5,385 nt of DNA, from NCBI GenBank assembly GCA_031263625.1, contig JAISFK010000102.1:1-5385 (forward strand), in the 5' to 3' direction. The DNA comes from Clostridiales bacterium (GTDB lineage Bacteria; Bacillota; Clostridia; WRLR01). Both the position numbers and the translations under genes were made by a program. Below, in pieces: positions 1 through 5,385 of the stretch (within the stretch, counting starts at the first letter, position 1; each line of letters starts with the position of its first letter). The notes below the pieces were generated by a model. That model saw only the letters and a list, made by a program, of their open reading frames with translations, was not told the origin of the DNA and did not search any database.

Positions 1-1137
1 GACGTGGCCGGCGAAGCGGACTCTTTCGCCCAGGCCCAGCGACGCGGCGAGCGCCTTCATCTCGCCGAGCAGCGGGCCGTCGCCCGCAAGCAGCAGGCAG
101 GCGCGGCTGCCTGCGCCGCCTGCCGCGCTGGCCCCGTTAGCTTTAGCTACGCTGGCCCCGTCTGCCGCGCCTACTTCGTCAGCCATGCCGGCCCCCTCTG
201 CGCCGTTGGCATTGTCGGCCCCGTTGGACGCGCTGGCTCTGGCAACCCTATCGGCCGCGCCTGCCCCCTTAGCTTTAGCCACGCTGGCCGCGCCTGCGCC
301 GTTGGCATTGCCGGCCCCGTTGGACGCGCTGGCTCTGACAGCCCTATCAGCCGCTCCTGCGCCGCCTGCCGCGCCTGCGGTGCCTGCTTCGTCAGCCACG
401 CCGGCCTCTCCTGCGCCATTGGCATTATCGGCCCCGTTGGACGCGCTGGCCCCGTCTGCGCCGTTGGCATTGCCCCCGCCGCCCGCGAGCAGCGCGAACG
501 CCTCGATCAGGAAGCGGTGCCCCTTTTCGGGCGAAAAGCGCGAGGCGCACAGGAACACGGTCGCGCCGCCCGCAATCGCGTGCCGGGCGCGCGCGGCGGC
601 CCTGGTTGCCGCATGGCCGTCTCCGGGCCTCCACTCCGCGGGATCCACGGCATTGTGTATGACGGCGATCTTCCTGGCGTCGTTTCCGTTTTTGACGAGC
701 CGCTCCCGCGCCGCGCCACAGACCGCTATGATCCGGCGGTTCCCGCGCGTCATCAGCCGATTCGCGGCTTTGATGGGCCACGGGTTCGCGAGCATCACAT
801 GGTTCGTGTATACGACCTCGGCGCGCGGGCAGAAAAACCTCCTCGCGAGCAGCGCGATGTAGTTCTCGCGCAGGAAGCTTGTATGCACGACGTCGATCCG
901 GGCGCTGCGGCAGTACGCGCCGAGCGCCCTCGCCGCGCGCAGGTCGAACGGGCCGCGCATTTCAATCCGCTCCGACGGCACGCGCAGCGCGGCGATCCGC
1001 TCCGAAAGCGCGCCGCCCTCGTTGTAGGCAAAGTGCGGGCGCCAGCCGTGCGCGGGCGCGGCCTCCACGAGGCTGAGGACATATCTCTCCGTCCCCGCCC
1101 GCCCCGCGTGGTTTATCAAGTACAGCACGTTCCGCAT
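1..1137 (-). CDS. GT4-family glycosyltransferase with large low-complexity insert (C-terminus cut by window edge)
   Basis: This is a retaining-type glycosyltransferase of the GT-B fold (GT4 family), expected to be cytoplasmic and to move a sugar from a nucleotide donor onto a lipid-linked or polysaccharide acceptor; the substrate cannot be told. 379 codons are present and the frame is open to base 1. The start at 1137 gives the classic N-terminus MRNVLYLINHAGRAGTERYV (acceptor-side Rossmann loop with G-TERY). Further family signatures are DVVHTSF (~98), a VIHNAVDP segment (~165-175), SRFSPEKG (199-206) at the start of the donor domain, LLLAGDGPL (347-355) and VRFAGHV at the edge. The EX7E motif would lie beyond the window. 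The donor domain is split: after FLIEAFALLA (209-218), where relatives have a loop of only several residues, there are about 125 residues of Gly/Ala/Asn/Ser repeats before the next beta strand. The frame is intact, so this is an insertion and not a frameshift. It is the last visible gene of the operon, 117 bases after the foldase stop. The family call is firm; activity of the interrupted domain is uncertain. Confidence 0.9.
   Translation of the reverse strand, partial: MRNVLYLINHAGRAGTERYVLSLVEAAPAHGWRPHFAYNEGGALSERIAALRVPSERIEMRGPFDLRAARALGAYCRSARIDVVHTSFLRENYIALLARRFFCPRAEVVYTNHVMLANPWPIKAANRLMTRGNRRIIAVCGAARERLVKNGNDARKIAVIHNAVDPAEWRPGDGHAATRAAARARHAIAGGATVFLCASRFSPEKGHRFLIEAFALLAGGGGNANGADGASASNGADNANGAGEAGVADEAGTAGAAGGAGAADRAVRASASNGAGNANGAGAASVAKAKGAGAADRVARASASNGADNANGAEGAGMADEVGAADGASVAKANGASAAGGAGSRACLLLAGDGPLLGEMKALAASLGLGERVRFAGHV
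109..483 (-). repeat. In-frame degenerate repeat tract inside the glycosyltransferase
   Basis: About 125 codons (residues 219-343 of the glycosyltransferase) consist of Ala, Gly, Asn, Ser, Asp and some Val/Lys/Arg. The core peptide ASASNGA(D/G)NANGA occurs three times. Its DNA signature, ggccccgttggacgcgctgg on the plus strand, starts at 217, 313 and 430, giving spacings of 96 and 117 bases, both multiples of three. A longer pair, 174-237 and 387-450, matches at 58 of 64 positions and is 213 bases (71 codons) apart. Another pair is 200-241 and 296-337. The units are shuffled and interspersed, not a clean tandem array, which suggests repeated duplication followed by divergence. Confidence 0.88.
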
Positions 1138-1254
1138 GGCCTGTGGACATCCTTTTTTTATTCGGATTTGATCCCGCTGGCGCCGCCGCCTGCCGATACC
1201 GCCCGCTACAGCCTGTTGCCGTCGCTTGCTGCCGCCTGCCGCTGGCCGCCGGCG
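1138..1254 (-). other. Intergenic spacer between foldase and glycosyltransferase genes
   Basis: This 117-base gap has no convincing terminator hairpin with a T-run and no clear promoter, which fits co-transcription. Read on the minus strand it has two copies of GGCAGGCGGC (near 1226 and 1188) in a G/C-rich stretch resembling the low-complexity tracts, then an A-rich stretch leading into the ribosome binding site of the glycosyltransferase. The foldase and glycosyltransferase are in the same reading frame, and no stop other than the foldase TGA at 1257-1255 occurs before the glycosyltransferase ATG. Confidence 0.6.
1150..1159 (-). promoter_or_regulatory. Probable ribosome binding site of the glycosyltransferase gene
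   Basis: On the minus strand AAAAAAAGGA lies upstream of ATG at 1137, with 12 bases between its last A and the start codon. The purine run stands out in a GC-rich region. The spacing is slightly long. A nearer ATG at 1150 is in another frame and leads only to a 62-codon shadow. The match of the 1137 start to the GT4 N-terminus decides the choice. Confidence 0.5.
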
Positions 1255-2682
1255 TCAGATAATGCTGGCGAGCACTTCCTCGTTCACCACGGCCGCATAC
1301 TTGGGCTCGCTCATCCAGCCCATGACGACGCTTTCCAGCCTCTGGCCCTTGATGGCGTCCACAATGCTCGGCTTTGCGTCCTCGAACGACACCAGATCCC
1401 TGGCGTCGAGCCTCATCACGTGGTAGCCGTAACTGGTTTCCACAATGCCCGTGTCGCCGATCTCCGCCGCGAACGACCAGTCGATAAATTCCTGGACGAG
1501 GTTGTCGTCGCGCCCGAACGTGTACACGCCGCCGTTGGACGCCACGCCGCCGTCCTCCGAATACTCCGCGGCGAGCGCCGCCATGTCCTCCCCGGCGCGC
1601 ACCCGCGCCAGCATGTCCTCCGCGAGCTCGCGCGACTGCTCGTCCGTGCGCGGCTCGGAGGCGTCGCCGCCCTCGTAGAGGAACAGGATGTGCCGCACCG
1701 TGGCGGTGTCGTACATGGTGCTGTTCAGTTCGTAGTAGCTGAGCGCCTCGCCGTCGTCCACGGTCATGGCGTCCTTCTCCGCGTCAAAGACTTTCTGCCG
1801 CAACAAAAAGCGCTCGTTGATCGCGGCCAGCTCGGCCACCGACACGCCGTACTCGACCTGCGTGATCAGCTCGAGCTCGTCGGCCCCGCCAAATCGGTCC
1901 ATGAGCATCTGGATCTGCGTGCTGACGTTTTCCAAGTCGTCCTCGTCCAGCCCAATGCCCCGCTCGCCCGCCAGGGAAACGCAGATCATGAGCTCCTCGA
2001 GCGAGGCGAGCGTGTTTTCCTTGGCATAATCCAGCATCGTCTCGCCGCTGCCCACGTCCTGCTCCCAAAAATTCCGCTCCTCCTCCGATCCCGCCTCTAT
2101 CCCCGAATTGAGCAGGATCATGCTCTTGAAATAGTTGAGCATGTAGCGGAAGTCCGGCTGGCTGATCTTCTGGCCGGCAAGCTCGGCGACCGGCGGCGCG
2201 CCGCCGTCCGGCTCCAGCTCCGGCGCTGCGGTTGTGGCGAGCGGAGCCGCGCCCGTCTCTGGGATCTCGATGGCAATGGCTTCCGACTCGGAAACGCTGG
2301 CGCCGCCCTCCGGCTGCGCCTCGGAAGCTGTCGTCGCGGCCGCGGACGTCGCGCTGGCAATGCCGCCCTCCGCCCCGCCGCTGTCAGGCGCGCCCTTGCC
2401 AGAGTTCCAAAGGACGATCGAGAGGATGATGATGATCGCGAGGATGAGCGCGACGGCGGCGATTGCGGCGGGCAGCAGGAATTTGCGCCGCTTGCCGCCC
2501 TGCCCGCCGGCCGACCCGACGCCCTGCCCGGCGCCCTGCCCGGCGGCGCGGGCGGGCCGGGCCGCCGCCCCTTTGTTCGCGCCGCGCGCCGTAGGCTCGC
2601 CCGCCTTTTTATCTGCGCCGCGCACCGTAGGCTCGCCCGCCTTTTTATTGCTTGCTCCGCGTTCCTTGTCGTTTATGCCCAT
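1255..2682 (-). CDS. Membrane-anchored parvulin-type peptidyl-prolyl isomerase (PrsA/SurA-like foldase)
   Basis: This protein is predicted to catalyse cis-trans isomerisation of prolyl bonds and to act as a chaperone for exported proteins on the outer face of the membrane. With the start at 2682 it has 475 residues: a basic, repeat-bearing cytoplasmic tail (1-67, ending GGKRRK), one strong membrane helix (~68-92, including LILAIIIILSIVLW), an Ala/Ser/Glu-rich linker (~93-165), a SurA/PrsA-like helical chaperone part beginning AGQKISQPDFRYMLNYF (~169-185), and a rotamase domain (~327-426). Rotamase landmarks are TVRHILFLYEG, AALAAEYSEDGG, SNGGVYTFGR and SYGYHVMRLD, which match the family pattern R-H-I-L, NGG-x-x-x-F and FGYH. 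There is no lipobox or cleavage site, so it is a type II anchored protein. Possible in-frame starts are 2775 (inside the upstream gene), 2718, 2694 and 2682; 2682 is best placed for the AGAAGGG site. It follows the DUF5693-like gene closely. Confidence 0.9.
   Translation of the reverse strand: MGINDKERGASNKKAGEPTVRGADKKAGEPTARGANKGAAARPARAAGQGAGQGVGSAGGQGGKRRKFLLPAAIAAVALILAIIIILSIVLWNSGKGAPDSGGAEGGIASATSAAATTASEAQPEGGASVSESEAIAIEIPETGAAPLATTAAPELEPDGGAPPVAELAGQKISQPDFRYMLNYFKSMILLNSGIEAGSEEERNFWEQDVGSGETMLDYAKENTLASLEELMICVSLAGERGIGLDEDDLENVSTQIQMLMDRFGGADELELITQVEYGVSVAELAAINERFLLRQKVFDAEKDAMTVDDGEALSYYELNSTMYDTATVRHILFLYEGGDASEPRTDEQSRELAEDMLARVRAGEDMAALAAEYSEDGGVASNGGVYTFGRDDNLVQEFIDWSFAAEIGDTGIVETSYGYHVMRLDARDLVSFEDAKPSIVDAIKGQRLESVVMGWMSEPKYAAVVNEEVLASII
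2575..2646 (-). repeat. Two tandem 36-base repeats in the foldase N-terminal tail
   Basis: Bases 2575-2610 and 2611-2646 are adjacent, nearly identical 36-base units encoding KKAGEPTxRGAx, where the variable positions are V/A and D/N. They lie in the cytoplasmic tail ahead of the membrane helix. A shorter Gly/Gln repeat (AGQGAGQG) follows at about 2518-2550. The low number of differences suggests a fairly recent duplication. Confidence 0.92.
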
Positions 2683-2694
2683 AACTATAGCCAT

Positions 2695-2701
2695 CCCTTC
2701 T
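2695..2701 (-). promoter_or_regulatory. Probable ribosome binding site of the foldase gene
   Basis: AGAAGGG on the minus strand sits 12 bases before ATG 2682 and directly against ATG 2694. The latter spacing is too tight for normal initiation, so 2682 (protein beginning MGINDKER) is preferred. The annotated start could still be 2694 (MAIVMGIN), which differs by only four residues. Confidence 0.45.
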
Positions 2702-2719
2702 GATTTGGCAGCGCGCATT

Positions 2720-5385
2720 TCACTGCCGAATTTTTCTCCGCCGCCACAGGCTTTCCGCGAGCAGCAGCGCCGCATAGGCCAAAAGGCCCGCCGGAAGTCC
2801 GAGCAACATGCCGTTGAGCGTTCTCGACGCCGACACTTCCACCTTTGTGAACACGTGGCAGAAGCTGTTCACGATCGAGCACGCGCCGAACACCAGGCCA
2901 AGCCCAGCCAAGCGGGCGCCAAGGCTGCTTTTTTGCCTGACGGCGAAAAACGCCGCGGCAAAAAAGCACGGCCACCCGATCAAAAACTCCTTGAAGCGCG
3001 GCCGCGCGAGCATCAGCCGCTCCAGCGCGTCGCGCACCCACATCTCCAGGCCGGACGCGGACAGCCCGGACTTGTTGCCGCTGCGCGCCACATATACGAA
3101 CAGGGCGCACGCGAAAAGCGCCAGCGCCGCCAGCACGGCCGCCGCGGCAACCGCGCGCCTGCCTGGGCGCAAGGCGCGCAGGGCGCGTAGGGCGCCCGCG
3201 AGCCCCCGGCGCTCGGCCGCGATGAAATACAGCCCGTAGCACAGCACGGGCGCCGTCAGCGAAAACACCACGCCCCGGAACAGCCCGATGTTCAGCAGAT
3301 ACCGCTTGGCGCTCAGCAGCGAGGCGACCATGTAGCCGCCCATGCCGACCGCCGCCGCAAACGCGGCGAGGGCGCCGGCGATCCTGCCGGCGGGCGGCAG
3401 GCCGTCCGCGAGCAGGACGCGCGTCGCGAGCAGGACGGCAAAGAGCGGGTAGAGCGTAGCCGCCATGATCGACGCGTATATCTCCGGCGACGGAACGTAT
3501 CGGCCCAGCGCGAAAGCTGCCAGCGCCGCTGCGGCCGCATAGGCCAGGCACGCGCCGGCGACGCGGCGCCGCTTGGCGCCGCCAAGCGGATTGGCGTTGC
3601 TAGGCGGACTGGCGTTGCCAGGCGGCGTTGAGCCTGTAGGCGGACTGGCGCCGCCAAGCGGCGGCGTTGCGCCTATACGCGGCCTGATGCCGCCAGGCAG
3701 GCTGGCGCCGCCAAACGGCGCGGCGCCTATAAGCGGATTGGCGCCGCCAAACAGCGTGGCGCCGGCGACGAGCAGCGCGTGCGCCGCGATGGCCAAAACC
3801 GCCGCCGCGCTCGCATAGCCGCCCTGCTCGCGCGCAACTGCCGTGCCCGCGGGCAGCCCGGCGTATACGACGCCGAATCCGTGCGCTTCCGCGAACGTGA
3901 TGAACCGGCTCACGCAGGCATACGTGTTCTCAATGTTCTGCGCCGCGCTCTGATCCGGCTGCTCCTGCGGGCCGACGATGATCGCCTCGATGCTCCTGTC
4001 CACCACCGCCCTGAGCCACCGCGAAAAATACGTGTCGGTCGTGAACGCCGGGTTCTGCATGATCACGCGCGGCGTAAAAAACGTCCTCGCCGCCCTGTAG
4101 TCCAGCCGCTCGACATAATACGACACAAACTCCGGATTTTGAAGCCCTATCTGCGTCTGCGCCTCGACGGCCGCTATGGCCGCGCCGCGCCCGACAAGAT
4201 ATTCCAGCGCGCCCTCGTCTTCGTCGGCGCTGTCCGGCCTGCTGTTCGATTCGTCGCGATAGTCAAACCCCTGCGAAAACGCGAACAGTCCGAACGGCAG
4301 GCCCGCCTCCCCCAGCCGCGCCGCATCCCCCGCGTCGCTGACAGCCGGTATGAACTCGTCGTAGCCCAGCTCGGCGAGCCTGCCAAAGACGGCAAGCGCC
4401 GCAGCCGTGGCCGTGGCCGCATCGGGCGCGGTTGCGCTCCCCGTCGGCGCAGCGGCGGCATCGGGTGTGCCGACGGCATCGGGCGCGCCGGAAGCCCCGG
4501 CAGTTGTTCCGGCGCCAGCTGAAACATCGGCGGCCGCCACAGCCAAGGCTTCGGCGGCAATGCCGCCGGCGACGCCCGCTACGCCCGCGACAGCCTCAGG
4601 CCCGGCACCCGCTATACCCGCAACGGCCTCAGGCCCGGCGCCCGCTACGTCCGCGACGACCCCAAGCTCAGGCCCAAACTCAGCGCCCGCAAGCGCCCCA
4701 AGCCCAGGCCCGGCGCTCGCAACCGCAACGACCCCAGGCCCGGTGCCCGCAACCGCCCCTGATTCCGCGCTCTCAGCGCCGCCGGCCGCAGCGCCGACCC
4801 TCACGACCGCCGCCCTCACGCCGGTGCGCCGCCGCAGCTCGCCCAGCGCCGCAAAGACGTCCATGCCGTTCTCCGCGCAGTATGCGGCCCATGTGTCATA
4901 GTCCGCCGCCATCATGACGCTGTCGCTGCCGCCCTCGTATGCGAGCCGCTGCGCGAAGCCCGGCAGCAGCATGAGCGCGGGGACGGCTATCAGCAGCGCG
5001 CACGCCGCAATAGCCGCCGCGCGCCTCGCCTTTCCACCCCGCCGCGCACCGTTCGGCGGCTGCCGCCCGCCCGCCGCTGCCGCCCGCCCGCCCCGCTGCG
5101 CACCGTTCAGCGGCTGCTCGCTCCGGGCGCCGCCCCCCAATGGCGCCCCGCCCGCCGATGTCGATTCGCCGCCCGCGAAGGCGCGCTCCCCATCGCCAGC
5201 GCCCCCTTTTGCGAAAACGCTTTTATCATCGCCTGCACCTGTGCCTGCGCCTAAGCCTGCATCTGAGCCTGCAACTGAACCTGCGCTTGTACCTGCACCT
5301 GCGCCCCCTTTTGCGAAAGCGCTTTTATCATCGCCTGCACCTGCACCTGTGTCTACGCCCGCACCTGCGCCTGTGCCTAAGCCTG
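2720..5385 (-). CDS. DUF5693-like multi-pass membrane protein, N-terminus cut by window edge
   Basis: Function is unknown; I recognise it as DUF5693-like from the extracytoplasmic domain plus a C-terminal bundle of helices. The first possible start inside the window is TTG at 5140 (806 residues), but the frame is open for 81 more codons to the right edge with a conserved in-frame repeat, while the other two minus frames contain stops there. The true start is therefore probably outside. Numbering from 5140: basic tail, first membrane helix (~40-62), an extracytoplasmic domain starting VMMAADYDTWAAYC and GVRAAVVRV (~74-115), a ~131-residue Ala/Gly tract, then the rest of the domain with ELGYDEFIP, LPFGLFAFSQGFDY and SRWLRAVVDRSIEAIIV (~373-389). 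The last resembles the RAV-x-ERNI-like segment I recall for the family. About eight further hydrophobic segments run from ~440 to ~797, interrupted by a hexapeptide array (468-522). The gene ends TGA at 2722-2720, shortly before the foldase gene. I recall relatives lying near polysaccharide pyruvyl transferase (CsaB) genes, so a role in cell-surface polysaccharide is an inference. Confidence 0.75.
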   Translation of the reverse strand, partial: GLGTGAGAGVDTGAGAGDDKSAFAKGGAGAGTSAGSVAGSDAGLGAGTGAGDDKSVFAKGGAGDGERAFAGGESTSAGGAPLGGGARSEQPLNGAQRGGRAAAAGGRQPPNGARRGGKARRAAAIAACALLIAVPALMLLPGFAQRLAYEGGSDSVMMAADYDTWAAYCAENGMDVFAALGELRRRTGVRAAVVRVGAAAGGAESAESGAVAGTGPGVVAVASAGPGLGALAGAEFGPELGVVADVAGAGPEAVAGIAGAGPEAVAGVAGVAGGIAAEALAVAAADVSAGAGTTAGASGAPDAVGTPDAAAAPTGSATAPDAATATAAALAVFGRLAELGYDEFIPAVSDAGDAARLGEAGLPFGLFAFSQGFDYRDESNSRPDSADEDEGALEYLVGRGAAIAAVEAQTQIGLQNPEFVSYYVERLDYRAARTFFTPRVIMQNPAFTTDTYFSRWLRAVVDRSIEAIIVGPQEQPDQSAAQNIENTYACVSRFITFAEAHGFGVVYAGLPAGTAVAREQGGYASAAAVLAIAAHALLVAGATLFGGANPLIGAAPFGGASLPGGIRPRIGATPPLGGASPPTGSTPPGNASPPSNANPLGGAKRRRVAGACLAYAAAAALAAFALGRYVPSPEIYASIMAATLYPLFAVLLATRVLLADGLPPAGRIAGALAAFAAAVGMGGYMVASLLSAKRYLLNIGLFRGVVFSLTAPVLCYGLYFIAAERRGLAGALRALRALRPGRRAVAAAAVLAALALFACALFVYVARSGNKSGLSASGLEMWVRDALERLMLARPRFKEFLIGWPCFFAAAFFAVRQKSSLGARLAGLGLVFGACSIVNSFCHVFTKVEVSASRTLNGMLLGLPAGLLAYAALLLAESLWRRRKIRQ
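3569..3589. repeat. Near-perfect 21-base palindrome with 10-base arms
   Basis: The arms ccgcttggcg (3569-3578) and cgccaagcgg (3580-3589) are exact reverse complements around a single c. The central 11 bases TGGCGCCGCCA recur at 3646-3656, 3703-3713 and 3739-3749, with a relaxed form (tggcgttgcca) at 3610-3620. All lie in the hexapeptide array region and its edges, so the palindromic core is part of the repeat unit. Confidence 0.8.
3575..3739 (-). repeat. Nine-unit hexapeptide array in a membrane-protein loop
   Basis: These 55 codons (residues 468-522 of the DUF5693-like protein, counted from 5140) form nine degenerate hexapeptides of the type xPxxGA, for example NPLIGA, APFGGA, RPRIGA, SPPTGS and NPLGGA; one unit (TPPLGGA) has an extra residue. 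The DNA period is 18 bases. The array is preceded by a hydrophobic helix (~440-463) and followed by KRRR and another helix. By the positive-inside rule the following KRRR suggests a cytoplasmic side, but this is not certain. Confidence 0.88.
4403..4795 (-). repeat. In-frame Ala/Gly/Pro-rich tract within the DUF5693-like extracytoplasmic domain
   Basis: About 131 codons (residues 116-246 from 5140) are nearly all Ala, Gly, Val, Pro, Thr and Glu. Within it, two adjacent 33-base units at 4584-4616 and 4617-4649 each contain AGAGPEAVAG, and more decayed forms (motifs such as AGPG and EFGPELG) continue through about 4750. The tract starts immediately after the strand GVRAAVVRV and ends before the helix leading to FGRLAELGYDEF, so it splits one domain. 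There are no stops or frame changes. Confidence 0.85.
5199..5385 (-). repeat. 102-base (34-codon) repeat in the DUF5693-like N-terminal tail, running off the right edge
   Basis: Bases 5199-5241 and 5301-5343 are 43-base blocks with a single difference, 102 bases apart. They encode AGDDKSxFAKGGAG (x is A or V), separated by Gly/Ala/Thr/Ser-rich spacer. The spacers share a second block with GLGAGTGAG or a relative of it. Codon choice is unlike the rest of the gene: GCA, GGT, TTA and ACA are frequent, and the DDKS block is locally A/T-rich. Stops in the other two minus frames recur in every unit (TGATAA in one, TAG in the other), while this frame stays open, which supports translation. Confidence 0.85.

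Noticed and set aside
109..483. CRISPR array or classical minisatellite without coding role
   Set aside because: Units are irregular, with no constant repeat and unique spacer pattern, and spacing keeps the reading frame between two conserved halves of one domain.
109..483. Frameshift or pseudogene in the glycosyltransferase
   Set aside because: The frame before and after the insert is the same and GT4 motifs resume in phase, so an in-frame insertion explains it better.
1138..1254. Rho-independent terminator between foldase and glycosyltransferase
   Set aside because: The minus strand has GC-rich sequence followed by an A-run, not a T-run, and no convincing stem precedes it.
4..2703. Very long plus-strand open frame (899 codons, GTG start)
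   Set aside because: It is antisense to the glycosyltransferase and foldase, whose minus-strand proteins have clear family motifs. Its translation is Arg/Ala/His-rich without domains and changes character wherever the genes beneath change. High GC and the triplet-phased repeats explain the lack of stops.
2234..3190. Plus-strand open frame of 318 codons across the foldase/DUF5693-like junction
   Set aside because: It is antisense to two genes, low-complexity Pro/Ala/Arg-rich, and has no recognisable motif.
2685..3551. Minus-strand open frame of 288 codons overlapping the DUF5693-like gene
   Set aside because: It is out of frame with the membrane protein whose helices continue through this region; the translation is Arg/Gly-rich with no domain.
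4407..4901. Plus-strand Pro/Ala-rich open frames opposite the Ala/Gly tract
   Set aside because: They are simple antisense readings of the repeats; the minus frame is continuous with conserved flanking domain sequence.

Overview
This is a high-GC window (roughly two-thirds G+C by eye) with all supported genes on the minus strand. It looks like part of a cell-envelope operon of a high-GC Bacillota/Clostridia-type bacterium. That guess rests on two things: a DUF5693-like multi-pass membrane protein, a family I associate with Gram-positive surface-polysaccharide loci, and a membrane-anchored PrsA/SurA-type parvulin foldase. The genus cannot be told from the sequence.

Transcription order is right to left. 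(1) 5385-2720 is a large DUF5693-like membrane protein, cut off at its N-terminus by the right edge; its frame stays open to the last base. (2) About 2682-1255 is a type II membrane-anchored peptidyl-prolyl cis-trans isomerase that begins about 37 bases after the stop of gene 1. (3) 1137-1 is a GT4-family glycosyltransferase, cut off at its C-terminus by the left edge, separated from gene 2 by 117 bases. No terminator or convincing promoter is visible between them, so they are probably co-transcribed. A likely theme is synthesis or export of a surface polysaccharide (GT4 enzyme, DUF5693 membrane protein) together with folding of exported proteins (parvulin).

The most unusual property is that all three genes carry in-frame, repeat-built, Gly/Ala/Asn/Pro/Ser-rich low-complexity tracts. 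Some sit inside otherwise conserved domains. There is a ~125-residue tract inside the C-terminal Rossmann fold of the glycosyltransferase (109-483), a ~131-residue tract inside the first extracytoplasmic domain of the DUF5693-like protein (4403-4795), a hexapeptide array in a loop between its membrane helices (3575-3739), a 34-residue repeat in its N-terminal tail running off the right edge (5199-5385), and a 12-residue tandem repeat in the cytoplasmic tail of the foldase (2575-2646). Every measured repeat spacing is a multiple of three. Recurrent in-frame expansion across neighbouring genes is the best candidate here for something undescribed.

A very long plus-strand open frame (4-2703) lies antisense to genes 2 and 3 and is judged a GC-driven shadow.
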